DNA of 38,395 bases from Paracoccus sp. (in: a-proteobacteria) (GTDB lineage: Bacteria; Pseudomonadota; Alphaproteobacteria; Rhodobacterales; Rhodobacteraceae), in the NCBI RefSeq assembly GCF_030604785.1, contig NZ_JAUVVF010000034.1:1-38395 (forward strand), read 5' to 3'. Each line of letters opens with the position of its first letter. The first letter of the stretch is position 1. Made by a program: the position numbers and the translations under genes. The notes under the pieces were generated by a model. The model was not told the DNA's origin. It worked only from the letters and a program-made list of their open reading frames with translations, and did no database searches. Below are positions 1-8,369 of the stretch, piece by piece.

Positions 1-241
1 CGGCCGCGGCATCGGCGGCCTCGTCGTTGCGGGCGGCCTCGGCGGCGGCCTCGGCGGCCTGACGCGCGGTGTCGTCGGCGATCTGCGCGGCCTCGCCGGC
101 GGGCGTGGCGGGGGCATCGGTCGCGGCGGTGGCGGCCGGTGCGGCGGGCGGTTCGGGCGCGTCCGGTCGATCCTGCATCCAGAACCACAACCCGCCGCCC
201 GCGATCACCAACAGCGCCAGAATCGGCAACATCCTCTTCAT
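1..241 (-). CDS. Ala-rich membrane-anchored protein, partial
   Basis: Reading leftwards from an ATG whose first base is at 241, the frame stays open to the window edge (80 codons), so the C-terminus is missing. The N-terminus is a short basic stretch (MKRM) followed by a hydrophobic segment of about 16 residues ending near a Trp-Phe-Trp. This is an uncleaved signal anchor or a signal peptide. After it the chain is Pro/Ala-rich and then turns into repeated Ala-Ala-Glu/Arg units that look helical. I do not recognise the family. A periplasmic or inner-membrane-anchored protein with a low-complexity linker before a missing C-terminal domain is likely. It is divergent from infC. Confidence 0.6.
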   Translation of the reverse strand, partial: MKRMLPILALLVIAGGGLWFWMQDRPDAPEPPAAPAATAATDAPATPAGEAAQIADDTARQAAEAAAEAARNDEAADAAA

Positions 242-398
242 CGCAAATCCCCGTCTTGGCGCGCATCCGGCCCATCGGGCGCGTCCACCGACCTCTATGG
301 CACAGGCGCCGCACGCGCGAAAGCGTCACGGGGCGGGGGCATGGGGCGCTTTCACGCGTCATGCCTGCGTTTTGGGCGCCCGCTCGCATCAAATTCGG

Positions 399-427
399 TT
401 GAATTGGACCCGTTCGGGCCTTAACTT
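399..427 (+). promoter_or_regulatory. Candidate sigma-70 promoter of infC
   Basis: TTGAAT at 399-404 and TAACTT at 422-427 are separated by 17 bases and lie about 40 bases before the infC start. The -10 match is weak, so this is a suggestion from spacing and position only. A small CCCG-TT-CGGG dyad lies in the spacer. Confidence 0.3.
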
Positions 428-451
428 CGTTGCACTTTCGATTGGCAGCAC

Positions 452-467
452 AAGGAGCAACGCCATA
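452..467 (+). promoter_or_regulatory. infC ribosome binding site with ATA start codon
   Basis: AAGGAG at 452-457 is followed, after 7 bases, by ATA at 465-467. The ATA is in frame with the conserved IF-3 N-terminus (Ala-Arg-Arg-Pro-His-Asn). No ATG, GTG or TTG lies at a suitable distance in this frame, so ATA is the best start. Rare start codons (AUU in E. coli) let IF-3 repress its own translation. Confidence 0.7.
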
Positions 468-1004
468 GCCCGCCGTCCGCATAATGCACCGCCCACCCGT
501 GATACCGGCCCCCGCACCAATGAACGCATCAGGGTGGCCGAAATCCGCCTCATCGGACCCGACGGAGAGAATGTCGGCGTCGTCCCCCCTTCGGTGGGAC
601 TTCAGATGGCACAAGAGGCCGGGCTGGACCTCGTGGAAATCTCGCCGAACGCGACCCCTCCGGTCTGCAAGGTCATGGACCTCGGCAAATACAAGTATGA
701 ACAGCAGAAGCGCGAGGCCGAAGCGCGCAAGAAGCAGAAGGTGATCGAGGTCAAGGAAATCAAGTTCCGCCCCGGCACCGACACGCATGACTACGACGTC
801 AAGATGCGCAGCGTCCTCAAGTTCCTGGAGGGCGGCGACAAGGTGAAGGTCACGCTGCGCTTCCGGGGCCGCGAGATGGCGCACCAGGATCTGGGCCTCG
901 AATTGCTGAACCGCGTGCGCGACGATGTCGGCGAGGCGGGCAAGATCGAATCCATGCCCAAGCTCGAAGGGCGGCAGATGGTGATGATGATCGCCCCGCG
1001 CTGA
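465..1004 (+). CDS. infC: Translation initiation factor IF-3
   Basis: IF-3 binds the 30S subunit, keeps it free of 50S and proofreads initiator tRNA and start codon. The 179-residue product has the normal length and both domains. The N-domain begins near residue 20 (Asn-Glu-x-Ile-Arg) and includes the conserved stretch [11 protein letters not shown] Lys/Arg-rich linker with [16 protein letters not shown] follows, then the C-domain with [16 protein letters not shown] and a terminal [12 protein letters not shown]. The frame is open much further upstream, but family alignment and the Shine-Dalgarno at 452-457 place the start at ATA 465. A Rho-independent terminator follows at 1029-1057, so infC is probably transcribed alone here. 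The only doubt is the exact start. Confidence 0.95.
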   Translation: MARRPHNAPPTRDTGPRTNERIRVAEIRLIGPDGENVGVVPPSVGLQMAQEAGLDLVEISPNATPPVCKVMDLGKYKYEQQKREAEARKKQKVIEVKEIKFRPGTDTHDYDVKMRSVLKFLEGGDKVKVTLRFRGREMAHQDLGLELLNRVRDDVGEAGKIESMPKLEGRQMVMMIAPR

Positions 1005-1028
1005 GCGGCTGCGACATAAGGACTTTTG

Positions 1029-1057
1029 GGCCGCGCAGGCATTGCCGCGCGGCCTTT
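1029..1057 (+). terminator. Rho-independent terminator after infC
   Basis: The perfect 8-bp stem GGCCGCGC (1029-1036) / GCGCGGCC (1047-1054) is extended inside by GGC-ATT-GCC next to a single bulged A. It is followed by a short TTT run. It lies 25 bases after the infC stop and before dut. Confidence 0.7.
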
Positions 1058-1094
1058 GCATGACAGAATGACGGCCTGACAGGGGGAAGACCCG

Positions 1095-1580
1095 ATGACC
1101 CAAGCGCCCTTCACCGCCCCGACGATCCGTGTCCAGCGCCTCGAGGGGCACGACCCCGCGCTGCCTCTGCCGCGCTATGCGACGCCGGGCGCGGCGGGGG
1201 CCGATCTCTGCGCCAACTTCCTCGAGGATCGCCGCGCCGAGGGGCTGGTCCTTCTGCCCGGCCAGCGCGCGCTGGTCCCGACCGGGCTGGCGCTGGAAAT
1301 CCCCGAAGGATGGGAGGTGCAGATCCGCGCGCGGTCCGGCCTCGCGCTGAAGCACGGCATCGCGCTGCCGAATGCGCCCGGCACGATCGACAGCGATTAT
1401 CGCGGCCCGCTCGGTGTCATCCTGGTCAATCTGGGCGAGGCGCCGTTTGCCGTGGCCCATGGCGACCGGATCGCGCAGATGGTCGTCGCGCCCGCGCCGC
1501 AGGCCCGCTTTGCCGAAGCTGCCGACCTGACCGAGACGGCGCGCGGGCAGGGCGGGTTCGGCTCGACCGGCCGGGGCTAG
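1095..1580 (+). CDS. dut: dUTP diphosphatase
   Basis: Hydrolyses dUTP to dUMP and pyrophosphate, keeping uracil out of DNA and feeding dTMP synthesis. It acts as a cytoplasmic homotrimer. The 161-residue protein has all five trimeric dUTPase motifs: AGADLCA (about residues 35-40), RSGLA (80-84), GTIDSDYRG (96-104, with the catalytic Asp expected at 99), DRIAQ (124-128) and the C-terminal [10 protein letters not shown] arm (150-159). A GGGGGA ribosome site lies just before the ATG at 1095. The next gene starts 4 bases after the stop, indicating co-transcription with the MoeB-like gene and probably the M3 peptidase. Confidence 0.96.
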   Translation: MTQAPFTAPTIRVQRLEGHDPALPLPRYATPGAAGADLCANFLEDRRAEGLVLLPGQRALVPTGLALEIPEGWEVQIRARSGLALKHGIALPNAPGTIDSDYRGPLGVILVNLGEAPFAVAHGDRIAQMVVAPAPQARFAEAADLTETARGQGGFGSTGRG

Positions 1581-1584
1581 AGCC

Positions 1585-2637
1585 ATGCTGGCGCTGTGGG
1601 TCGCGGCGATGTGGCTGTTCTTCGCGCGCATCACGCGGCTGCCGCGCCGGGTGATGTGGGGGCCGCTGCTGGGGCTCTGGGCGCTGCTGGTGGCACTGCA
1701 CCTGCTGGCCCCTGCCAGCCGCGCGGCCGAGTTGATGGGCGGCAACGCGGCGGGCTGGCTGGTTCTGGGCGGTTTCGCGGCGCTGGTCATCGGCTATCGT
1801 CGGCTCCTGGGCCGCCTGCGCGCCCGCAGCGCCCCGCCGCCCCAGCCCGCGCCCCGCGACGATGCCCTGTCCGAGGCCGAACTGGACCGCTATTCCCGCC
1901 ACATCGTCCTGCCCGAGATCGGCGGGCCGGGCCAGATGCGCCTGCGCCGGGCGCGGGTGCTGGTCGTGGGCGCAGGCGGGCTTGGCGCGCCGGTCTGCCT
2001 CTACCTGGCGGCGGCGGGAGTCGGGCGGATCACGCTGGTCGATGACGATGTGGTCAGCCGCTCGAACCTGCAGCGGCAGGTGATCTATCGCGACGATCTG
2101 CGCGGCGAGCCCAAGGCCTATGCCGCCGCGCAGGCGATGATGGCGCTGAACCCGCATGTTGATGTGACGCCCCTGATCCGCCGGATCGGTGCAGGCGATG
2201 CGGATTTCGTGGCAGGCCACGATCTGGTGATCGACGGCACCGACAGCCATGCCTCGCGCGCGGGCATCAACGCGGCCTGCGTCGCTGCGGGCGTGCCGCT
2301 TCTGTCCGGCGCCATCGCCCGGTGGGAGGGGCAGGTGACGCTGTTCGACCCGGCGCGCGGCGCGCCCTGCATGGCCTGCCTGTTCCCCGACGCCCCCGCC
2401 GCGCAGATGCCCTGCGCCGAGGCGGGCGTGATCGGCGCGCTGCCCGGCGTGATCGGCAGCATGATGGCGCTCGAGGCGATCAAGCACCTGACCGGGGCGG
2501 GGCAGGGGCTGGCGGGGCGGCTGGTCCTCTACGACGGGCTGCATGCCGAGACGCGGGTGATCGGCTGCGCCCGCAATCCGGATTGTGCGGTCTGCGGGGC
2601 GGGTGCGGCTCTGGCGCAGGCGGGCGGGGCGTCCTAG
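1585..2637 (+). CDS. MoeB/ThiF/HesA-family adenylyltransferase with membrane anchor
   Basis: E1-like enzyme expected to adenylate the C-terminal Gly-Gly of a small sulfur carrier (MoaD or ThiS) for molybdopterin or thiazole synthesis. The catalytic domain starts near residue 95: RYSRHIVLPEIG, nucleotide-binding GAGGLG (129-134), NLQRQ (161-165), and zinc cysteines C262/C265 (CMAC) and C334/C337 (CAVC). There is no C-terminal rhodanese domain. It is unusual in that about 75 N-terminal residues form two or three hydrophobic segments (about 3-15, 24-43, 56-71), followed by a Pro/Ala linker. This places the enzyme at the inner membrane. It begins 4 bases after dut. Which carrier it serves (Moa or Thi) cannot be told from the sequence. 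Confidence 0.88.
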   Translation: MLALWVAAMWLFFARITRLPRRVMWGPLLGLWALLVALHLLAPASRAAELMGGNAAGWLVLGGFAALVIGYRRLLGRLRARSAPPPQPAPRDDALSEAELDRYSRHIVLPEIGGPGQMRLRRARVLVVGAGGLGAPVCLYLAAAGVGRITLVDDDVVSRSNLQRQVIYRDDLRGEPKAYAAAQAMMALNPHVDVTPLIRRIGAGDADFVAGHDLVIDGTDSHASRAGINAACVAAGVPLLSGAIARWEGQVTLFDPARGAPCMACLFPDAPAAQMPCAEAGVIGALPGVIGSMMALEAIKHLTGAGQGLAGRLVLYDGLHAETRVIGCARNPDCAVCGAGAALAQAGGAS

Positions 2638-2666
2638 TCTCGGTCCGACCGACAGGAGGCCGCCCG

Positions 2667-4703
2667 ATGCAAACGACCACCAATCCCGAACTGACCCGCT
2701 GGACCGGCCCCGAAGGGCTGCCCCGCTTCGACCTGATCTCGGACGAGGATTTCGCCCCGGCCTTTGACCGAGAGCTGGCCGCCGCGCTGGCGCAGGTCGA
2801 GGCGATCGCCGCGAATCCCGCTCCGGCCGATTTCGCCAATACCGTCGCCGCGATGGAAACCGCCGATGAAGGGCTGAACCGGATGCTGGCGATCTTCTAC
2901 ACGCTGGCCGCCGTCGATTCGAACCCCGCCCGGCAGGCGCTGCAACGCGACTTCGCGCCCAGACTGGCCGATTACGGCAGCCGCGTCAGCATGGACCCGC
3001 GCCTTCATGCCCGCGTCAAGGCCGTGGCCGAGGACGCCGATGCCCTGCCGCCCGAGGATGCCCGGCTGGTGCGGCTGATGCTGCGCGATCTGGACCGGGC
3101 CGGTGCGGGCCTGTCGGATGCGGCGCGCGCCCGCATGGCCGAGATCCGCGCCCGCCTTGCCGTCCTGACGACGCAATTCACCCAGAACGTCCTGACGGAT
3201 GAGCGCGATTATGTCCTGCCCATCCCCGACGACCGGCTGGACGGCCTGCCCGACTGGCTGCTGACCGCGATGCGTGCCGCCGCGGCCGAAAGGGGGATGA
3301 CGGGGCAGGTGGTCACGCTGAACCGCTCGTTGATCGTGCCCTTCCTCGAGCACGCCGACGACCGGACCCTGCGCGAGACCGCCTTCCGGGCCTGGACCCT
3401 GCGCGGATCGGGGCAGGGTGCGGGGGGCGAGACCAGCGACAACCTGCCCCTGGTGGCCGAGATCCTGGCCTTGCGCCATGAACGCGCGCAGCTTCTGGGG
3501 CACGAGGATTTCGCCTCGTGGAAGCTGGAGACCGAGATGGCGGGCAGCGCCGATCGGGTCGAGGAGTTGCTGCGCGCCGTCTGGGCCCCGGCCGAGGCCC
3601 GCGCCCGCGCCGATGGCGAGCGCCTGACCGCCATGCTGCGTGCGGACGGCGTGAACGAGGCCTTGGCCCCGTGGGACTGGCGCTACTATGCCGAACGGCT
3701 GCGCGCCAGCGATCACGATTTCGATGCGGGCGCGGTCAAGCCCTATCTGACGCTGAACGCCATGCTGGGCGCCGTCTTCGATGTGGCCCACCGTCTGTTC
3801 GGGCTGACCTTCCAGCCGGTCGAGGCGGCGCTCTGGGCACCCGAGGTGCGGGCCTGGCGCGTGATGCGCGGCGACAGGCTGATGGCGATCTTCGTCGGCG
3901 ATTTCTTTGCGCGGCCCGCGAAACGGTCGGGGGCTTGGTGTTCGGCGCTGCAGATGCAGCACAAGATGGGCGCGGGGCAGCGCGCCATCGTCGTCAATGT
4001 CTGCAACTTCACCCCGCCCCAGGCGCCCGGCGCGCCGGCCTTCCTGTCCTGGGACGATGCGCGCACGCTGTTTCACGAATTCGGCCATGCGACCCATCAC
4101 ATCCTGTCGGATGTCGCTTGGCCCTCGATCTCGGGCACCTCGGTCGCGCAGGATTTCGTCGAATTGCCCAGCCAGCTCTACGAGCACTGGCTTGAACAGG
4201 CGGCGGTTCTGGACGCTCATGCCTGCCACCATGCGACCGGCGCGCCGATGCCCGCCGATCTGCGCGACAAGCTGTTGGCGGCGGGCCGGGCCGATGCCGG
4301 TTTCGCCACGGTCGAGTATCTGGAAAGCGCGCTGGTCGATCTGGCCTTCCATCGCGGCGCGCCGCCCGCCGATGCGATGGCGCGTCAGGCCGAGGTTCTG
4401 GCAGGTCTTGGCGCGCCCGCCGCGATCCCCATGCGCCATGCCACGCCGCATTTCGCCCATGTCTTCGCGGGCGACAGCTATGCGGCGGGCTATTACAGCT
4501 ACATGTGGTCCGAGGTGATGGATGCCGATGCCTTCGCGGCCTTCGAGGAAACGGGCGACATCTTCGACCCCGTCACCGCGCGCCGGCTGGAAGAGACGAT
4601 CCTGTCGCGCGGTGGTTCGGCGCCGGCGGACGAGCTTTGGCTGGCTTTCCGGGGGCGGATGCCCGGTGTCGAGCCCCTGCTGAAAGGGCGCGGGCTGATC
4701 TGA
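2667..4703 (+). CDS. M3-family zinc oligopeptidase (oligopeptidase A/Dcp type)
   Basis: Thimet-type metallopeptidase that degrades short peptides, probably in the cytoplasm as no signal peptide is seen. The protein is 678 residues, typical for PrlC/Dcp relatives. The zinc site is clear: HEFGH at residues 470-474, with the third ligand expected at Glu499 in FVELPSQ. The conserved C-terminal YAAGYYSYMWSEVMDAD stretch is also present. The frame is open upstream into the preceding gene, but AGGAGG at 2654-2659 and the conserved N-terminal sequence fix the start at ATG 2667. It lies 29 bases downstream of the MoeB-like gene. Dcp and OpdA cannot be separated confidently by eye. Confidence 0.93.
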   Translation: MQTTTNPELTRWTGPEGLPRFDLISDEDFAPAFDRELAAALAQVEAIAANPAPADFANTVAAMETADEGLNRMLAIFYTLAAVDSNPARQALQRDFAPRLADYGSRVSMDPRLHARVKAVAEDADALPPEDARLVRLMLRDLDRAGAGLSDAARARMAEIRARLAVLTTQFTQNVLTDERDYVLPIPDDRLDGLPDWLLTAMRAAAAERGMTGQVVTLNRSLIVPFLEHADDRTLRETAFRAWTLRGSGQGAGGETSDNLPLVAEILALRHERAQLLGHEDFASWKLETEMAGSADRVEELLRAVWAPAEARARADGERLTAMLRADGVNEALAPWDWRYYAERLRASDHDFDAGAVKPYLTLNAMLGAVFDVAHRLFGLTFQPVEAALWAPEVRAWRVMRGDRLMAIFVGDFFARPAKRSGAWCSALQMQHKMGAGQRAIVVNVCNFTPPQAPGAPAFLSWDDARTLFHEFGHATHHILSDVAWPSISGTSVAQDFVELPSQLYEHWLEQAAVLDAHACHHATGAPMPADLRDKLLAAGRADAGFATVEYLESALVDLAFHRGAPPADAMARQAEVLAGLGAPAAIPMRHATPHFAHVFAGDSYAAGYYSYMWSEVMDADAFAAFEETGDIFDPVTARRLEETILSRGGSAPADELWLAFRGRMPGVEPLLKGRGLI

Positions 4704-4784
4704 GGCCCGCGGCTGCGGCGGAAAGCGGCCGGGGCGCGGTTCCCGCCGCGTTCCGCCCGCCGGTGCCACGGAAAGGCCCAGGTG

Positions 4785-5381
4785 TCAGTCGCGGGTTTCA
4801 CCCGGATCGACGCCCCAGATCGCGGCCTTGGGCACCCAGCCGCGCTGGCCGCCTCCCGAGACGCGGCACCATTCGGGATTGCATTCGCCCAGGCGCAGGA
4901 TCGCGCGCGCCTCGGCTCTTGCCACCACGTCGGCATTCGAATTGGGGCGGGTGCGCAATTCCAGCATGTCCTCGGTCACCAGCACGGTACGGACGCCCGA
5001 CAGCAGCGCGTAATGCACCCAGCCGCCCGCTCCATCGCTGTCCTCGACCCGGCGCCAATGCCCGAACTCCGCCGTCACGCGCAGCGGCATCCCGGCATGG
5101 CGAAAGACCCAGTCGATCCGGTGCGACAGGCTGGGGCCGCGTCTGGCATTGCCCTCGTTCCCCTTGAGGCTGACATAGCGGGGCAGGGGCAGGTTCGTGA
5201 CCGGCCCGCGCTGGATCTGATCGCCCTCGGACTGGGTGCGGATCAGCGGCGCGCTGTCCATCGGGACCGGAGCGCGGACCGGAGCGGCGGCCAGCGGTGC
5301 GGCAAGGATCAGCATGGCCACGCAGGCGCCAAGCCAGCTTGCCCCGAAACGCTGGCCGGGTTTCTCGATCCGTGCTGTCAT
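4785..5381 (-). CDS. Exported SH3-domain protein
   Basis: 198 residues with an N-terminal hydrophobic export signal (about residues 14-33, ending in an Ala-rich cleavage-like site). Two bacterial SH3-like units follow. The first (about 65-135) contains YVSLKGNEGNARRGPS and WVHYALLSG. The second (about 138-190) contains LELRTRPNSNADVVARAE and GWVPKAAIWG. Such SH3_4/SH3b proteins sit in the periplasm and are thought to bind peptidoglycan or partner proteins, and no enzymatic domain is visible. The gene converges on the M3 peptidase gene and is divergent from the dehydrogenase. Its actual function is unknown. Confidence 0.85.
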   Translation of the reverse strand: MTARIEKPGQRFGASWLGACVAMLILAAPLAAAPVRAPVPMDSAPLIRTQSEGDQIQRGPVTNLPLPRYVSLKGNEGNARRGPSLSHRIDWVFRHAGMPLRVTAEFGHWRRVEDSDGAGGWVHYALLSGVRTVLVTEDMLELRTRPNSNADVVARAEARAILRLGECNPEWCRVSGGGQRGWVPKAAIWGVDPGETRD

Positions 5382-5518
5382 CCGTCCGCTTCCGTTCCTG
5401 CCCGGGCCTCTGCGCCCTGTTCGCGGGGTCTTGTGTCCGTCCCCTGTCGCGGGCAGTTTGCCAAAAGCGGCCCCTCATGGAAAGGGCGCCGCCGACACGG
5501 TTGCGAGAAAATGAGGTG

Positions 5519-6526
5519 ATGATGCCGTTGCGCGCACCCCTGACCGGGTCGCGGCCCAGGGTGGCCGTGACGCGTCATCTGCCCGAGCCGGTGGAACGGC
5601 GCATGGGCGAATTGTTCGACTGCGTGCTGAACCCCGACGATCGTCGGCTGTCGCGTGACGAACTGGTCGCGCGGATGCGCGATTGCGACGTGCTGGTGCC
5701 GACCGTCACCGACCGGATCGACGCCGCCATGCTGGCCGAGGCCGGTGACAGGTTGCGGCTGATCGCGAATTTCGGGTCGGGCATGGATCACGTCGATGTG
5801 CTGGCCGCGCGTGAGCTGGGCATCGTCGCCACGAACACGCCCGGCGTCGCCACCGAGGACACGGCCGACATGGCGCTGGCGCTGATCCTGGCCGTGACGC
5901 GCCGCATCCCCGAGGGTCTGGCCGAGATGCAGGGCGGCAACTGGAACGGCTGGTCGCCGACCGCGCTACTGGGCGGGCGGCTGAAGGGCCGCGCACTTGG
6001 CATTCTGGGAATGGGGCGCATCGGCCAGGCCGTCGCGCGCCGGGCCAATGCCTTCGGGATGGAGGTCCATTACCACAACCGCCGCCGTCTGCGCCCCGAG
6101 ATCGAGACGTCGCTCAACGCGACATGGTGGGACAGTTTCGACCGGATGCTGGGTCGGGTGGACATCGTCAGCGTGAACGTGCCGCACACGCCCTCGACCT
6201 ATCATCTGCTGAATGCGAGGCGGCTGAAGCTGCTCAAGCCCTCGGCCGTGGTGGTCAACACCTCGCGCGGCGAGGTGATCGACGAGAACGCCCTGACCCG
6301 GATGCTGCGCGCCGGCGAGATCGCGGGGGCGGGCCTCGACGTCTTCGAGCGCGGGCACGAGATCAACCCGCGCCTGCGCGCCCTGCCCAATGTCGTGCTG
6401 CTGCCGCATATGGGCAGCGCCACGATCGAGGGCCGGATCGAGATGGGCGAGCGCGTCATCGTGAACATCCGCAGCATGGCCGACGGGCAGACGCCGCCCG
6501 ATGTCGTCCTGCCGACCATGGTGTGA
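5519..6526 (+). CDS. D-isomer-specific 2-hydroxyacid dehydrogenase (GyaR-like)
   Basis: NAD(P)-dependent oxidoreductase acting on a 2-oxo/2-hydroxyacid pair, perhaps glyoxylate/glycolate, hydroxypyruvate or D-glycerate. The 335-residue chain has the Rossmann motif LGILGMGRIG (about 160-169), the substrate-binding Arg250 in NTSRGE and His297 in LLPHMGSAT. The catalytic Glu expected three residues after DVF, as in the usual DVFxxEP, reads Gly279 here (DVFERGHE), an oddity listed separately. Two consecutive ATGs (5519, 5522) sit just behind a GAGG, so either may be used. The MFS gene follows after a single base, implying one operon and possibly a carrier for the substrate or product. Confidence 0.9.
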   Translation: MMPLRAPLTGSRPRVAVTRHLPEPVERRMGELFDCVLNPDDRRLSRDELVARMRDCDVLVPTVTDRIDAAMLAEAGDRLRLIANFGSGMDHVDVLAARELGIVATNTPGVATEDTADMALALILAVTRRIPEGLAEMQGGNWNGWSPTALLGGRLKGRALGILGMGRIGQAVARRANAFGMEVHYHNRRRLRPEIETSLNATWWDSFDRMLGRVDIVSVNVPHTPSTYHLLNARRLKLLKPSAVVVNTSRGEVIDENALTRMLRAGEIAGAGLDVFERGHEINPRLRALPNVVLLPHMGSATIEGRIEMGERVIVNIRSMADGQTPPDVVLPTMV

Positions 6527-6527
6527 C

Positions 6528-7670
6528 ATGGACCCCTATCGCATTGCCGTTTCGGCCCTGTTCTTCATCAACGGGCTTCTGGTGGGAAGCTGGGCGCCCA
6601 AGATCCCGGCGCTGATGGCGCGGCTTGGCATCACCGAGGCCGTGGCCGGCATTCTGGTCTTGATGCTGGGGGCCGGCTCGCTGTGCCTGATGCCTGTCTT
6701 CGGCGCGATGGTCGCGCGGCGCGGATCGGCGCGGGCCGTGCGGATCGCCGCATGGGGCGTCGCGCCCGCGCTGATCTGGATTTCGGTCGCGCCCGACCTG
6801 TGGGCGGTCGGCGCCGCCGTGGCGCTGTTCGGCGGGCTGATCGGCGGGATGGATGTGGCGATGAACGCCAATGCCGTCGCGGTCGAGCGGGCGCGGGGCC
6901 GGGCGATCATGTCCTCCTGCCACGGTTTCTGGAGCCTTGGCGCCTTTGCCGGGGCGGGGGCGGGCGGCATGGCGATCCAGCGTTTCGGAGAGATCCCCCA
7001 TGCCATCGCCGTGTCGGTCCTCTTCGCGCTGGTCCTGCTGGTGGTCCGGCGCCGGATCATCGAGGACGGCCCCGAGCCGGGCGCCGCGCGCCCGCCGCTG
7101 CGGCTGCCGCGCACGCCCTTGCCCTATCTGATCGGGGTGATGGCCCTGATGGCGATGATCCCCGAGGGCGCGATCCTCGACTGGGCGGCCGTCTACATGC
7201 AGCGCGAACTGGGCGCTTCGCTGGCTGTGGCGGGCTGGGGCTTTGCGGCCTGCGCGGCGACCATGGCCGCGATGCGCTTTCTGGGCGACCTGATCCGGCG
7301 CAGGCTGGGCGCGGTCAGGACGCTGCGCTTCAGCACGCTGGCCGCGATGGCGGGGCTGGCCATGGCCGGTCTGGCGGGCTCGGCGCCCTGGGCCATCGCG
7401 GGCTTTGCGCTGGCGGGGATCGGGATTGCCAACATGGTGCCCATCGCGTTTTCGGCGGCGGGCAACGTGCCGGGCCTGGCGGCGGGGATCGGCCTGTCGG
7501 TCGTCACGATGATGGGCTATTCGGGCATCCTGGTCGCGCCCGGCGCCATCGGCTTTCTGGCCGAGAGCGTCAGCTTCTCGGCCATCTATCTGGGCCTTGC
7601 CGTGCTGCTGACGATCCCGCTGGCGCTGTCGCATCTGGCCGCCACGGCCGATTTCGACCAGTCGGGATGA
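6528..7670 (+). CDS. MFS transporter, YbjJ-like
   Basis: Major facilitator of 380 residues, almost entirely hydrophobic, with about 12 predicted membrane spans and a short charged middle loop (around residues 175-195, EDGPEPG...RPP). The N-terminal RIAVSALFFINGLLVGSWAPKIP resembles the YbjJ/fucose-permease-like branch. The substrate is unknown. The start ATG at 6528 lies one base after the dehydrogenase stop, so translation is probably coupled. An upstream in-frame start inside the dehydrogenase is less plausible. It is convergent with the ThiE-like gene, which ends 24 bases away. Confidence 0.88.
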   Translation: MDPYRIAVSALFFINGLLVGSWAPKIPALMARLGITEAVAGILVLMLGAGSLCLMPVFGAMVARRGSARAVRIAAWGVAPALIWISVAPDLWAVGAAVALFGGLIGGMDVAMNANAVAVERARGRAIMSSCHGFWSLGAFAGAGAGGMAIQRFGEIPHAIAVSVLFALVLLVVRRRIIEDGPEPGAARPPLRLPRTPLPYLIGVMALMAMIPEGAILDWAAVYMQRELGASLAVAGWGFAACAATMAAMRFLGDLIRRRLGAVRTLRFSTLAAMAGLAMAGLAGSAPWAIAGFALAGIGIANMVPIAFSAAGNVPGLAAGIGLSVVTMMGYSGILVAPGAIGFLAESVSFSAIYLGLAVLLTIPLALSHLAATADFDQSG

Positions 7671-7694
7671 GCATTCGGCGCGGTTGGGTCGCCC

Positions 7695-8300
7695 TCAGCC
7701 GCCCCAGAGCGCGGTCAGCGCCAAAAGCGGGTCGGGTTCGGACCAGATCTCGGCGCCGATGGCCACGAAATCGGTGACGGGCGACAGGTCCGCCAGCAAT
7801 TCGCGGGTGATGGCGCCTTCGGCCACGACCGGGATCTCGATCATTTCGGACCACCACTGGAACAGCTCCAGCCCCGCCGGTTCGCCGCGATAGAGCGCCG
7901 AGGCGCCGACCGGACCGAAGCTGACGTAATCGGCCCCATGCTCGCCCGCATTCATCCCCTCGTGGCGCGAGGCGCCGCAGAAGGCGCCGACGATGGCATC
8001 CTCGCCCAGTTCCTTGCGGGCATAACGCACGCTGCGGGCGCCGTCGGTCAGATGCACCCCGTCCAGCCCGTGCCGCTGCGCCAGCTTGATGTGGTCGTCG
8101 ATCACCACGGCCACGTCGCGGGCATGGGCGATTTCCCGCGCCAGATCGGCCAGGCGGCCCAGCTCGTCCTCTTCGGCGCCGGCGCGGATGCGCAGGCAGG
8201 CGGCGGGAAAGCGGTCCATCACCTCGGCCAGAAGCGGCCCGAGCGCCGAGGCCTGGGCACCGGCGGGGGTCATCAGATAAAGCTGCGGGGCATCACTCAT
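7695..8300 (-). CDS. Thiamine-phosphate-synthase-like (ThiE/TenI family) protein
   Basis: 201-residue (beta/alpha)8 protein of the ThiE/TenI superfamily. Visible family landmarks are YLMTPAG near the N-terminus, VVIDDH (65-70), DGVHL (80-84), ARKELG (94-99), GADYVSFGP (122-130) and VAIGAEIW near the end. ThiE joins hydroxymethylpyrimidine diphosphate and thiazole phosphate. The pyrophosphate-binding loop, usually GPVFPTxTK, reads GPVGASALY here, and the usual GGI is EGAI, so catalysis as a standard ThiE is doubtful. The frame is open far upstream, but the ATG at 8300 matches the family N-terminus and is followed upstream by a short divergent region shared with trmJ. Confidence 0.78.
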   Translation of the reverse strand: MSDAPQLYLMTPAGAQASALGPLLAEVMDRFPAACLRIRAGAEEDELGRLADLAREIAHARDVAVVIDDHIKLAQRHGLDGVHLTDGARSVRYARKELGEDAIVGAFCGASRHEGMNAGEHGADYVSFGPVGASALYRGEPAGLELFQWWSEMIEIPVVAEGAITRELLADLSPVTDFVAIGAEIWSEPDPLLALTALWGG

Positions 8301-8369
8301 GCGCGCGTCTCCTTTATGTCGCAGATAGCGCAGCTTGCCGCCCGCCGCCAGACGCACTATTGCGCGGGC

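Noticed and set aside
2634..4769. Long open frame antisense to the M3 peptidase
   Set aside because: It mirrors a recognised gene in high-GC DNA, has no family motifs and is His/Gln/Arg-rich as antisense shadows are.
4704..4784. Terminator between the M3 peptidase and SH3 genes
   Set aside because: A 7-bp GCGGCGG/CCGCCGC pairing exists but with a loop over 20 bases and no T-run.
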